Shown piece after piece: positions 27,214 to 35,767 of a stretch of DNA of 64,000 nt (position 1 is its first letter; every line of letters begins with the position of its first letter). The notes below the pieces were generated by a model. The model was not told the origin of the DNA, did no database searches, and saw only the letters and a program-made list of their open reading frames with translations. The DNA is from UBA2030 sp049969475 (GTDB lineage: Bacteria > Bacteroidota > Bacteroidia > Bacteroidales > TTA-H9), in NCBI GenBank assembly GCA_049969475.1, contig JBMFOU010000015.1, positions 1-64,000 of the forward strand, in the 5' to 3' direction. The position numbers and the translations under genes are program-made.

Positions 27214-27933
27214 AAATCAGCCGTTTAGAGACGCAAATCAACGAGTACACCTTTCACAAACCCAAAGGTAAGTATCTAAAAGTTTTTGCCCACACCTTCT
27301 CTCCCTCGAGCGGGGAGAGAAGAATAATCCTTCAGCCAGAGACCTGCCTCTCCCTCCTGGGAGCTTTCAGCCTGAGGAGGCTCCCCTCAACCTTTTGAAT
27401 GAGCCCACAGCTCACCCCCTCTTCTCTCAACGCCTTTCTCCGCTTAAAACTCATTTAGTTGTGCTTGATGAGTTTGGGCTGGGGCCGGGGTTGGTGCGTT
27501 ACCGTAGCCGTTGCGAAATGCCAGGGAAACCCTCCTCTGTTCCCCTTGAGCGGATTCTCTTTCCCCAAAAGCCATGGGCGATGTTGATGTGGGGGGGGGT
27601 TAAAATATTGATAAACAAATATTTAAATAAAATAACGGTGTAAAATCTAAAATGAAAACAAACCACTTACCGGCAGCACCGAATACATAAGATTTTCTCC
27701 CTGGGTTCACCCACACGCCTTTTGGAGTGGCTTCCAACCTGGTACCCCTGGCTTCCCTTATCTCACCCAAAACACTCATTCCGTTGGAGATAGGTTTTAA
27801 TGCCTTCAAAGTTAAGCAATAAAGGGAGCGTTTTGTACCACGAGAGGAAAAATTTTCTACTTAAAGCGAATACCTATTGAAACAAGCTGTTGGCTGGCCT
27901 GTTACACAATTTTTTAAAGGTATAAACTTCCGT
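27214..27933. other. 720-base non-coding stretch with hairpin and G9 tract
   Basis: No gene was recognised. Around 27296-27322 CTTCTCTCCC pairs imperfectly with GGGGAGAGAAG, a strong hairpin just after the lipoprotein gene that may end its transcript. A further CT-rich/GA-rich stretch at 27340-27385 (CTCCCTCCTGGGAG...GAGGAGGCTCCC) is also self-complementary. A run of nine G lies at 27591-27599. Short frames on either strand give no recognisable protein. It could be a remnant of a small mobile or repeat element. Confidence 0.45.
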
Positions 27934-28740
27934 TCAGGGATTGGAATGAAACTCTTTTTCAAGAAAATTCTTAACCTGCGCAGGTTTTATATTTTGGATA
28001 ATCACTCCGTTTTTCATCAACGAAATTTCTCCGGTTTCTTCTGAAACTACAATTGCCAGGGCATCGGTTTTCTCACTGATACCCAAGCCCGCCCGGTGCC
28101 GGAGTCCAAGTTCCACGGGGATGCGGGTATCAGCGGATACGGGTAGTATGCAAGCCGCAGCCCTAATTCTATCATTACTTATGATAACGGCTCCGTCATG
28201 AAGGGGCGAATTTTTAAAAAAAATATTTTCAAGCAATTGGGGAGTTATTCGGGCATCGAGTAACACCCCGGTTTGAACATACTCTTCCAGTTCATTTGCA
28301 CGGGCTATAACCAGCAATGCTCCTGTCTTGTTTTGCGACATGCGCTGGCAGGCCGTAACCAGTGCATCTATATCGAGTTTTTCATCGTTGGCTGAGGGAA
28401 GGCGCCAAAAAAGAAACCTTCGCCGACGCTGTTGAATAAATGCCGGATTGCCCACCAGGAGCAAAAATTTTCGAATTTCGGGCTGAAACACGACAATAAG
28501 CGCAATAAAACCCACACTTATAAAAGCCCCTAAAATGGCACCCAGCAGCGCCATCTCGAAGGCTGAAACAATTTTCCATAATACCACCACGGCTACAATA
28601 CCCAAAAAGATATTGATGGCCCCTGTCCCTTTAACCAGATTATACAATTCGTATAAGAGCAGAGCCACCAGAAGAATATCCACGGCGTCGATCCAGCGGA
28701 AAGGAATGAAAAGAGGAATAAACGTAAAAATCCAATGCAT
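27934..28740 (-). CDS. cdaA: Diadenylate cyclase (CdaA family)
   Basis: 268 residues. Three N-terminal membrane helices (about 5-85) are followed by a DisA_N/DAC domain with the signature SPLHDGAVIISNDRI (DGA) and LGLRHRAGLGISE (RHR). It makes cyclic di-AMP from two ATP at the inner membrane, controlling turgor, wall and osmolyte functions. It begins two bases after the folP stop, so it is translated from a folP-cdaA transcript. No CdaR or GlmM partner lies next to it, though a glmM gene occurs at 47.6 kb. Confidence 0.92.
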   Translation of the reverse strand: MHWIFTFIPLFIPFRWIDAVDILLVALLLYELYNLVKGTGAINIFLGIVAVVVLWKIVSAFEMALLGAILGAFISVGFIALIVVFQPEIRKFLLLVGNPAFIQQRRRRFLFWRLPSANDEKLDIDALVTACQRMSQNKTGALLVIARANELEEYVQTGVLLDARITPQLLENIFFKNSPLHDGAVIISNDRIRAAACILPVSADTRIPVELGLRHRAGLGISEKTDALAIVVSEETGEISLMKNGVIIQNIKPAQVKNFLEKEFHSNP

Positions 28741-28742
28741 AA

Positions 28743-29615
28743 TTAGGGGGTTTGTGTGAGCGCCTTAAAAAGCTGGACCACCTCCACCGCCTGCTTAACG
28801 TCGTGCACCCTGAGCAATGTAGCACCTTTGAGCAAGGCTACCATGTGCAGGGCTGTGGTACCGTTGAGGGCTTCGGCAGGTGTAAGGTTCAGAAGTTTAT
28901 ATATCATCGATTTCCTCGAGAGACCGGCCAAAACCGGATATCCATGTTGGGTGATCTTCTCCAGATGCTGTAGCAAAGTGTAGTTGTGCTGCAAGGTTTT
29001 TCCAAAACCGAAACCGGGATCCAAAATGAGGCTGCTCACCCCTTTCTCCGAAAAAACCTCCGCTCTTTGGAGCAGAAAATCGCATACCTCTTCAACCACA
29101 TTTTGATAGTGAGGATTTTGCTGCATGGTAGCAGGAGTTCCCTGCATATGCATCAAAATGCATGCGGCGTCGTAATCGGCAGCTACATCAGCCATTCTCG
29201 CATCAAAAAGTCCGGCAGATATATCATTGATAAAAGAAGCGCCGGCATGCAGGGCTGCATCTGCCACCCGACTGCGGAAGGTATCAATCGAAATAATGAT
29301 TTCAGGAAAGGCCCTGGTGAGTAATTTCACGGCATTTACAACCCGCTGATATTCTATCTCTTCAGGCACCTCGGCAGCGCCTGGTCGGCTCGAGGCAGCA
29401 CCTATATCGATAATGGCTGCCCCCTCCTCCAGTATCTGCTTTGTCCTTTCAAGCCACTGGCTTTCGTTTAAATAGCGACCTCCGTCATAAAAAGAATCTT
29501 CTGTTATATTTAAAATACCCATCACGGCCGGAAGGGCCAGTTCCTTTCCCTGCACCCTTAACGAAACCGGCCTTGATAATATATTATTCGTAACTTTATG
29601 CCCCGTTTGAGCCAT
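28743..29615 (-). CDS. folP: Dihydropteroate synthase
   Basis: 290 residues. Pterin and pABA sites are clear: VMGILNITEDSFYDGGRY, IIDIGAASSRPGA, ISIDTFRSRVADAAL and SFINDISAG. It joins pABA to the pterin diphosphate in folate synthesis in the cytosol and is the sulfonamide target. The phylum often keeps folP beside the diadenylate cyclase gene and divergent from a DUF1599 gene, exactly the layout here. The start at 29615 leaves 32 bases to the divergent gene. Confidence 0.95.
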   Translation of the reverse strand: MAQTGHKVTNNILSRPVSLRVQGKELALPAVMGILNITEDSFYDGGRYLNESQWLERTKQILEEGAAIIDIGAASSRPGAAEVPEEIEYQRVVNAVKLLTRAFPEIIISIDTFRSRVADAALHAGASFINDISAGLFDARMADVAADYDAACILMHMQGTPATMQQNPHYQNVVEEVCDFLLQRAEVFSEKGVSSLILDPGFGFGKTLQHNYTLLQHLEKITQHGYPVLAGLSRKSMIYKLLNLTPAEALNGTTALHMVALLKGATLLRVHDVKQAVEVVQLFKALTQTP

Positions 29616-29647
29616 ATATTTTTTTTTGCAGCGAAATTACAAAACTC

Positions 29648-30196
29648 ATGCATAAAACCCTTGAACAATACGACCAGGCGGTTAATGAATGCCGGGAGGT
29701 ATTTATCTCGAAACTCAAAGACTATGGCCCCTCATGGCGCATTTTGCGACCCTCATCGCTCACCGACCAGATTTTCATCAAAGCCCGACGCATTCGCTCC
29801 GTCGAGACGTTGGGAAAATCGAAAATAAATGAAGGAATAAAACCCGAATATATAGGCATTTACAATTACAGCCTGATGGCACTTATTCAGCTGGAGTTAG
29901 GCCCCGAACCCGAGAATAGTGCCCCCCAGGCAGATTTGATGCAATTATATAACCAGAAGGCAGCGCAAGCCAGAGCTCTGATGGAAAACAAAAACCACGA
30001 TTATGGTGAGGCCTGGAGGGAAATGCGCCTGAGCTCGCTTACCGATATCATCCTGATGAAAATTCAGCGAATTAAGCAAATAGAAGATAATGAAGGTATA
30101 ACCATAGTTAGCGAAGGGCTGGATGCCAACTATCTCGACATCATGAATTATGCCGTTTTTGCACTCATTAAAATCAATGAAGGCGATGGGAAATAA
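29648..30196 (+). CDS. DUF1599 protein with internal duplication
   Basis: 182 residues made of two similar halves. The first has KLKDYGPSWRILRPSSLTDQIFIKARRI, the second MENKNHDYGEAWREMRLSSLTDIILMKIQRI. Each half carries the DYG..W/R.....SLTD...K..RI pattern of DUF1599. The function is unknown; the family is largely confined to Bacteroidota. It is divergent from folP and overlaps or abuts the DoxX-like gene, a conserved order in the phylum. Confidence 0.85.
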   Translation: MHKTLEQYDQAVNECREVFISKLKDYGPSWRILRPSSLTDQIFIKARRIRSVETLGKSKINEGIKPEYIGIYNYSLMALIQLELGPEPENSAPQADLMQLYNQKAAQARALMENKNHDYGEAWREMRLSSLTDIILMKIQRIKQIEDNEGITIVSEGLDANYLDIMNYAVFALIKINEGDGK

Positions 30197-31316
30197 ACCA
30201 AACATGCAACGCGTGCTATATCATTCCAGCCGCATCGTTCTGGGGCTTACATTCATTTTCTCTGGATTTGTAAAAGGCCAGGATCCGCTGGGTACGGCCT
30301 TTAAGCTGGAAGATTATTTCATAGCCTTTGGATGGGAATGGGCCCTGCCTTTTGCACTCATATTATCCATCCTTTTATGCACGTTTGAATTCGGTATTGG
30401 GACTGCCTTGCTGTTCAACCTTAAAACGCGTTGGGCTGCCTGGCTTACCCTTCTTACTATGATTTTCTTTACGGGACTTACCCTCCACGATGCCATAACC
30501 AACCCCGTCCCCGATTGCGGATGCTTTGGCGATGCCATCAAACTGAGCAACTGGCAGACTTTTTATAAAAACATCGCTCTGTTGGCTTTTGCCCTTCTGA
30601 TGCTTTACAGTGCCAGGCAGGCCCAGGTAAAGTTTCCCGGCAGATTGTACGGATTTCTGGCGGGTTTTGTACTTTTCGCTGCATTCTCCGTATGGTCGTA
30701 TTATCATGTGCCCGTGCTCGATTTTCTTCCTTACAAAGTCGGCACCGACTTCAACCCTACCACCAATCAGCCGGCGCAATATTTTTTGACGTATAAAAAT
30801 AAAATTACCGGCGAGACCCGGGAAATGCTTGCCGCTGATATTCCATACACCGACAGCACCTGGATGGCCCAGTGGGAATATGTTAGCACGAGGGTTTACG
30901 ACCCGGCTGCTGATCAGCGCCCCGATATTCATTTTACAGATACGGCCGGAAATGACGTCACTGCACACTACCTGCTAAATCCCGATTATCAATTTATAGT
31001 CACGATTTACGATGCCTCGCATGCCTCTAATAAAGCCCTCCAAAAGTTAGCATCCATCCTGCGCCAGGCCAACCAGGAAGGGCATTCTGTAATTATTCTC
31101 TGCCCCGCCACACCCGAAGAAATAGAAAAAATGAAAGAAGAATTTGGTTTGGATTATGAATTTTTCAGTGCCGACGATATTCAGCTCAAAATGATGGTTA
31201 GAGCCAATCCCGGACTCATGCTGCTACGCGGGGGAAAAATACTCGGCAAATGGAATGGGCATAGTCTACCGTCGTACGAGAGGCTAAAAACCCAATATCT
31301 CTCAAAAAATCCATAA
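30186..31316 (+). CDS. DoxX-like membrane protein with thioredoxin-like tail (BT_3928 type)
   Basis: About 376 residues from ATG 30186 (ATG 30204 is equally plausible; an ATG at 30150 would lie deep inside DUF1599). The N-terminal half has four helices with LTFIFSGFVKGQDPLG and ..PVPDCGCFGDAIKLSNWQTFYKN, typical of MauE/DoxX-like proteins. The C-terminal half is soluble and resembles a thioredoxin-like fold. The GCFG cysteines suggest quinone- or disulfide-linked redox work at the inner membrane, but this is not proved. It follows DUF1599, as in many relatives, and precedes a GNAT. Confidence 0.82.
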   Translation: MGNKPNMQRVLYHSSRIVLGLTFIFSGFVKGQDPLGTAFKLEDYFIAFGWEWALPFALILSILLCTFEFGIGTALLFNLKTRWAAWLTLLTMIFFTGLTLHDAITNPVPDCGCFGDAIKLSNWQTFYKNIALLAFALLMLYSARQAQVKFPGRLYGFLAGFVLFAAFSVWSYYHVPVLDFLPYKVGTDFNPTTNQPAQYFLTYKNKITGETREMLAADIPYTDSTWMAQWEYVSTRVYDPAADQRPDIHFTDTAGNDVTAHYLLNPDYQFIVTIYDASHASNKALQKLASILRQANQEGHSVIILCPATPEEIEKMKEEFGLDYEFFSADDIQLKMMVRANPGLMLLRGGKILGKWNGHSLPSYERLKTQYLSKNP

Positions 31317-31321
31317 ATCCG

Positions 31322-31840
31322 ATGGGCCCCATTTTACATGGCAACCAATTTATCCTTAGACCTTTAAAATATAGTGATGCAGAGGCCCTAGCAAGGCATG
31401 CCAACGATGCAGAAGTTGCCCGCTTCCTACGTCCTTCATTTCCCCATCCCTATTTTTTATACGATGCCCAGAAATTTATTCGATGGGTGCAAGAAAATGA
31501 AGATCAATATATTTTGGCCATTGAAGTGGAGGGGGAAGCTTCAGGAGCCATTGGAATACACCGTACCTTTATGCTTCGCCGACAGGTGTGGGAAGTGGGC
31601 TACTGGCTGGGTCAGGCCCATTGGAATAAAAAAATCATGACAGAAGCCCTGGGAAAAATGCTGGAATATTATGTCCCCGCTTTGCGAATCAAAGAAATCT
31701 ATGCCAGTATTTATGAACCCAATATGGCTTCTTCCAAAGTTCTTCAGAAATGCGGATTTACGCTATTAAGTTCGCTTAATGGAGTCATGATCAGAGACGG
31801 CTCGCAGGTGACCGAACAAGTCTGGATTAAAAGATTTTAG
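31322..31840 (+). CDS. GNAT N-acetyltransferase (RimJ/RimL-like)
   Basis: 172 residues. It has the acetyltransferase_3 pattern: NQFILRPLKYSDAEALARHAND, AIGIHRTFMLRRQVWEVGYWLG, then the CoA loop region (QAHWNKKIMTEALGKM) and YEPNMASSKVLQKCGF. The usual Q/R-x-x-G-x-G/A loop appears diverged (AHWNKKIM), so CoA binding should be checked. Acetylation target is unknown. It begins five bases after the DoxX-like stop, so it is probably in the same operon. Confidence 0.8.
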   Translation: MGPILHGNQFILRPLKYSDAEALARHANDAEVARFLRPSFPHPYFLYDAQKFIRWVQENEDQYILAIEVEGEASGAIGIHRTFMLRRQVWEVGYWLGQAHWNKKIMTEALGKMLEYYVPALRIKEIYASIYEPNMASSKVLQKCGFTLLSSLNGVMIRDGSQVTEQVWIKRF

Positions 31841-32041
31841 CCCCTTTCTTAGGAACAAATGGGCAAATAGCTTTAAAGTAAAGAGGATATCTATAAATCC
31901 TATAAAAGTTTCATAAAAAGTAAAAAGGCTTAAAAATCTTTCATTAAGCTGTTTTTCCGTATTTTATAAAGTAATACCCTAATAAACAGGCCAAGAATCC
32001 GCGAAAAATTTTTAATTTTTTTTAAAAATTGAAACATTTTA

Positions 32042-32049
32042 TAATTTTG
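32042..32049 (+). promoter_or_regulatory. -7 promoter element for the AT-hook gene
   Basis: TAATTTTG, a perfect match, 75 bases upstream of the ATG, implying a roughly 65-base leader. The region before it is very AT-rich. Confidence 0.6.
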
Positions 32050-32124
32050 TGGCGTAAATTTACACACTAATGATTTTAAGGTAATTATAATTTATAAAAC
32101 CAATAAATCGATAATCCCCCAAAT

Positions 32125-32967
32125 ATGAAAACAACGAGCATTACGTTAACCGAACAGGAGCTCAATGATCTCAAGGAATTTTACACCATGCAGCTGGCGC
32201 GGGCCAAGCGTGAAGTGGCTCACTACGAAAGTATTCTAAGCAAATTAGAGAAAAAAGAACCTTTAGCAGAAAAAGTTACAATTGAGGAACCTGCATTAGT
32301 AACCGAACCAGCCAAAAAGCGGGGTCGTCCGCGTAAAGTGGGGACGGTGGAGCCAGAGGCAAAGCCTACACCTGAAGCCGTGGAAGAAAAGCCCAAAGAG
32401 GAAAAAGGAAAACGCAGCAAAGTAGCTGGTGCCCAGGAAATCCCGGCCATTGAAAAACCCAAAGGCAAAAGAGGGCGAAAACCCAAAGCTCCTGCCGAAG
32501 CCCCGGTTGCTGAATTAGCTGAAACTCCGGCTATAGAAAAGCCCAAAGGCAAGCGCGGCAGACCTGCAAAGGCCGAAGGCCAGCCAACAGTAAAAGCCAA
32601 AAAAACCAAGGCTAAACCCAAAGCCAAATCGAAAGCCGCAAAATCCAATACAAGAGGGAGAAAAAGTGTAATCCCTACGGTTGAGATTCCTTACACGGAT
32701 TTTATCAAAGAAGTACTCGCCGATGCCCCTGAGGCCATAGAAGCCAAAGAGCTGATAACGCAAATGAAAGAAAAATACCAACTCAACGACAAGGCCATAC
32801 TCAAAAAAGCGGAAATGAGCCTCAGGTCTTGCCTGTCAGGATTGCTGCGCAATAAAAAAATTGCCTCATTTAAAGGCACTTCCGGCAATATGAAATATTA
32901 CCTGATAAAACCCGAGCTCGAGCAAGAAATTGTGCCGGAAAATAATACTCCTGCTCTGACAGAGTAA
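32125..32967 (+). CDS. AT-hook, histone-H1-like DNA-binding protein
   Basis: 280 residues in three parts. Residues 1-45 are a helical segment. Residues 50-182 are a Lys/Pro/Ala/Glu-rich, low-complexity region holding AT-hook motifs (KKRGRPRK 64-71, KGKRGRKPK 113-121, KGKRGRPAK 141-149, and a weaker TRGRK at 176-180). Residues 187-265 are a small helical domain with a winged-helix or HARE-HTH look. AT-hooks bind the minor groove of AT-rich DNA, so a nucleoid-organising or regulatory role is likely. It is a single-gene unit with its own promoter and terminator. The composition resembles eukaryotic H1, probably by convergence. Confidence 0.72.
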   Translation: MKTTSITLTEQELNDLKEFYTMQLARAKREVAHYESILSKLEKKEPLAEKVTIEEPALVTEPAKKRGRPRKVGTVEPEAKPTPEAVEEKPKEEKGKRSKVAGAQEIPAIEKPKGKRGRKPKAPAEAPVAELAETPAIEKPKGKRGRPAKAEGQPTVKAKKTKAKPKAKSKAAKSNTRGRKSVIPTVEIPYTDFIKEVLADAPEAIEAKELITQMKEKYQLNDKAILKKAEMSLRSCLSGLLRNKKIASFKGTSGNMKYYLIKPELEQEIVPENNTPALTE

Positions 32968-33022
32968 ATTTCTGATATTCAATTCATTAGATAGCAGATT
33001 TTTCTATTTATATTTTTTGTAA

Positions 33023-33060
33023 AAAAGGCTGTTTCGAATAAGAGGCAGCCTTTTGCTTTT
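33023..33060 (+). terminator. Terminator after the AT-hook gene
   Basis: AAAAGGCTG (33023-33031) pairs with CAGCCTTTT (33046-33054), then GCTTTTT follows. It lies 55 bases past the stop. Confidence 0.8.
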
Positions 33061-33249
33061 TCCAATGACTCCGACTTTCTTGTCCAGGTCTGAAGGGATA
33101 TACAAGGGGAGGTCCTTGCAAACCGTAAGTTCTTTGGGGGGTTCAATAAAAATAAAAGGGTGCTTTACTTAAAAATCCCTGGACTTTTTTAAGGGATCCC
33201 CAGCGAAGCTTCAATGGAATGATCGTGTATGCAGATTTGAGCCAGACTT

Positions 33250-34170
33250 CTATAGTTTATTTTGCTTATATAAAGGATGAAATTTTAACAATGTATCCCG
33301 CAAAAATTCTTTATCGATGTGTGTATAAATCTCGGTTGTGGTTATGGAGGCATGGCCAAGCATTTCCTGCACAGCCCTGAGATTGGCACCATTTTGAACC
33401 AGCACTGTGGCAAATGAATGGCGGAAAGTGTGCGGGCTGATGGTTTTTCGTATGCCCGCTTTGAGTGCCAGATCTTTTATGATAAGAAAAACCATTTGTC
33501 GGCTCATTTTTTTTCCGCGGCGGTTGAGGAATAGAATATCTTCCGCCCCTTTTGCAATGCTTAGGCGACTGCGTTCACCATAAATATATAAATGAATCCA
33601 CTTCAGGGCATCCTGACCGATGGGAACCAAGCGTTCCTTGTTTCCCTTGCCAATTACAGCGATAAACTCTTCTTTAAAATGGATGCGCGACAGACGCAGA
33701 TCGGTAAGCTCTGAGACCCTGAGCCCGCAGGCAAAGAGAGTTTCCAGGATGCACCGGTTTCTTGTGCCCTGGGGCTGGCTATGATCAATTTTCTCAATCA
33801 TTCGCTCAATTTCCTCAGTCGAAAGCACCTGAGGGAGTTTACGGCTGATTTTAGGACTTTCCAATAAAGCAGAAGGATCTTCGCGAAGGTTGCCCTCGAG
33901 CACCATCCAGCCATAAAAAGAACGAATACCCGAGGCAATGCGGGCCTGGGTGCTTGCTTCCAACCCTAGTTCATAAAGGTATTTCAGAAAATTTTGCAAA
34001 TCGGCAGCGGTAACCTCCCCGGGCAATTTGTTCACCCCGTGCAGCGAGAAGTATTCCTCTAATAAACCCACATCATGAAGGTAAGCCTCTATCGTGTGGG
34101 CCGAAAGGTTCTTTTCCAGCCTGAGAAACGCGCGGAATCCGTGAATTTGTATCTGCCAGTTAGGATGCAT
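33250..34170 (-). CDS. xerD: Tyrosine recombinase XerD
   Basis: 306 residues. An N-terminal SAM-like core-binding domain (to about 110) precedes the catalytic domain with all key residues: R151 (CGLRVSEL), K175 (GKGNKER), H247 and R250 (HTFRHSF), H273 (LGHASI) and the nucleophile Y282 (IYTH). Together with XerC it resolves chromosome dimers at dif. No dif-like site or adjacent integrated element was seen. The start ATG is supported by a -7 element at 34175-34182, and it is divergent from the FAH gene. Confidence 0.9.
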   Translation of the reverse strand: MHPNWQIQIHGFRAFLRLEKNLSAHTIEAYLHDVGLLEEYFSLHGVNKLPGEVTAADLQNFLKYLYELGLEASTQARIASGIRSFYGWMVLEGNLREDPSALLESPKISRKLPQVLSTEEIERMIEKIDHSQPQGTRNRCILETLFACGLRVSELTDLRLSRIHFKEEFIAVIGKGNKERLVPIGQDALKWIHLYIYGERSRLSIAKGAEDILFLNRRGKKMSRQMVFLIIKDLALKAGIRKTISPHTFRHSFATVLVQNGANLRAVQEMLGHASITTTEIYTHIDKEFLRDTLLKFHPLYKQNKL

Positions 34171-34174
34171 AGCA

Positions 34175-34182
34175 CAAAGTTA
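34175..34182 (-). promoter_or_regulatory. -7 promoter element for xerD
   Basis: The minus strand reads TAACTTTG, a perfect match, only five bases before the ATG. The transcript may therefore be leaderless or nearly so. Confidence 0.55.
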
Positions 34183-34206
34183 GGACTGAAATTAATCGGA
34201 ATTGCA

Positions 34207-34214
34207 TAGATTTG
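34207..34214 (+). promoter_or_regulatory. -7 promoter element for the FAH-family gene
   Basis: TAGATTTG, a perfect match, 19 bases before the ATG at 34233. It supports that ATG over an earlier TTG at 34212, which lies inside the element. Confidence 0.6.
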
Positions 34215-34232
34215 CCGGAAAACCTACCCGGC

Positions 34233-34844
34233 ATGAAAATCATCTGTATTGGCCGCAATTATCTGGCCCATGTAAAAGAACTCAATAACGATCTGCCCGA
34301 AGAGCCTGTTTTTTTCATGAAGCCCGAAAGTGCATTGCTCCCCCGCAGGCATCCCTTTTATATTCCTGAGTTTACAAAGGACCTGCACTATGAGGGGGAA
34401 CTGGTTTTAAGAGTAAGCAAGCTGGGCAAACATATAAATGAGAAATTTGCTTTGTCGTACATCGATGCTATAGGCTTCGGCATCGATTTCACAGCCCGCG
34501 ACCTGCAAAACAAGTGCAAGGCGAAAGGCCTACCCTGGGAAATTGCCAAAGCATGGGATTTTTCGGCTCCTGTAGGCACATTCCTTCCCCTGAGCGATTT
34601 TCCTGACCTGGCCAACATTCAATTCAGACTCTACAAAAACGGCGAGCTGGTGCAGGACGGAAATACGGGTAGAATGATTTTCCCCATTCCCACCCTTATA
34701 GCTTATATATCACGTTTTGTTACCCTCAAGCAGGGCGATTACATCTTTACAGGAACCCCCGAGGGAGTCGGACGAGTAGATAGCGGAGATGTGCTGGAAG
34801 GTTACATTGAAAATACCCGCTGCCTTCAACTTAAAATCATGTAA
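34233..34844 (+). CDS. Fumarylacetoacetate hydrolase (FAH) family enzyme
   Basis: 203 residues from ATG 34233. Motifs: CIGRNYLAHVKELN, DLHYEGELVLRV (metal-binding Glu residues), GFGIDFTARDLQ (metal Asp) and FTGTPEGVGRV near the C-terminus. Small FAH members such as FAHD1 act on oxaloacetate or acylpyruvates. The substrate here is not known. It is divergent from xerD and convergent with the hotdog-protein gene, so it has no operon context. Confidence 0.85.
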   Translation: MKIICIGRNYLAHVKELNNDLPEEPVFFMKPESALLPRRHPFYIPEFTKDLHYEGELVLRVSKLGKHINEKFALSYIDAIGFGIDFTARDLQNKCKAKGLPWEIAKAWDFSAPVGTFLPLSDFPDLANIQFRLYKNGELVQDGNTGRMIFPIPTLIAYISRFVTLKQGDYIFTGTPEGVGRVDSGDVLEGYIENTRCLQLKIM

Positions 34845-34850
34845 TACCGG

Positions 34851-35654
34851 CTAAACGGCTGAGGCCATACGCATAATCAGTCGATCGGGTATTGCTATCA
34901 GCTGATATTCAGAATAATAAATTACCTTACCCGATTGAGAGCAGGATACCCTTGCATCGTAGGTACGGCCTTCCTTCACCCGGGAGAAATGAATAAGGTA
35001 TTGAAGATCCACGTCGGGTTGGGGTGTTGCCCCATTTTCAGGTAAATAGATTTTGAGGTATTGATAAAACGGTGATAATTGGTCAGGATTGAGAGTTTTA
35101 TCCAGGTAATAGTTGATTTCCCGTTCCACGTCGGTTACCGGCTCATCGATGGAGAGCAACAGGGCCCGACTGGCATAGGTTATGGCAAAAAGTAAATACC
35201 CCAGTTGATTCTCCCCGAGCCCTGTCATATGCGCAAACGCTTGCATTTGTCCGGGCTTCACTTCCAGTGTACGAAGAATACCTTCGGAAGAAAATGCTGG
35301 AAAATCATCGGTTTCGACCAGGAGGCTGGGGTTTCCTTTCTTACTGAGCGTATTGATGGTATTTCGGGCTATTATCTCGGCACGGATGGGTTTCTCCTGC
35401 AACCATTTATAACCTATTTCTGCTTTTTCACCCGTTCCGATGATGGAATGAAAGTATAGCTCGAGCATATTGGCTCCCTGACTGATGAGGTCTTTGGCCA
35501 TACCAATGGCGGTAGAAAGAATAAGCATCCCAGGAACCACGGGCTTCTTTCCGTTTTCCCTCATATATCGGGGATTATGGATTAGATTGTAATCCCTGGT
35601 AATTTCACAGAATTTTATAACTACCTCATCATCAAAGATATACTCTTTTAACAT
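34851..35654 (-). CDS. MaoC-like hotdog-fold protein, probably double-hotdog
   Basis: 267 residues from ATG 35654. The first half carries ITRDYNLIHNPRYMRENGKKPVVPGMLIL, a hydratase-like hotdog helix with the D-x-x-x-x-H pattern of MaoC/R-hydratases. The second half (about 150-265) has a similar strand pattern without the dyad. Such proteins handle acyl thioesters as (de)hydratases or thioesterases. It is isolated, so the substrate is unknown. A TTG at 35699 would overlap the promoter, so the ATG is preferred. Confidence 0.65.
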   Translation of the reverse strand: MLKEYIFDDEVVIKFCEITRDYNLIHNPRYMRENGKKPVVPGMLILSTAIGMAKDLISQGANMLELYFHSIIGTGEKAEIGYKWLQEKPIRAEIIARNTINTLSKKGNPSLLVETDDFPAFSSEGILRTLEVKPGQMQAFAHMTGLGENQLGYLLFAITYASRALLLSIDEPVTDVEREINYYLDKTLNPDQLSPFYQYLKIYLPENGATPQPDVDLQYLIHFSRVKEGRTYDARVSCSQSGKVIYYSEYQLIAIPDRLIMRMASAV

Positions 35655-35672
35655 TTTTTTAAATTTGAGAAG

Positions 35673-35680
35673 CAAAAGTA
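35673..35680 (-). promoter_or_regulatory. -7 promoter element for the hotdog-protein gene
   Basis: The minus strand reads TACTTTTG, a perfect match, 19 bases before the ATG. A TTG lies about 16 bases farther upstream. Confidence 0.6.
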
Positions 35681-35767
35681 AAAATTGATTTTTAACCAAA
35701 AGGTTAAAAAGTGGCTAAAAACAAGGCCCCATCAATAAAAGAAAAATATTAAGGAAAGCTTTTTATG

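Noticed and set aside
27395..27809. Short frames of 69-82 codons on both strands
   Set aside because: They use weak or non-ATG starts, run through the G9 tract or repeat-like DNA, and resemble no known protein.
33250..34170. An integrase of a mobile element at xerD
   Set aside because: The length and catalytic residues match the housekeeping XerD, and neighbours are ordinary genes with no direct repeats or phage genes.
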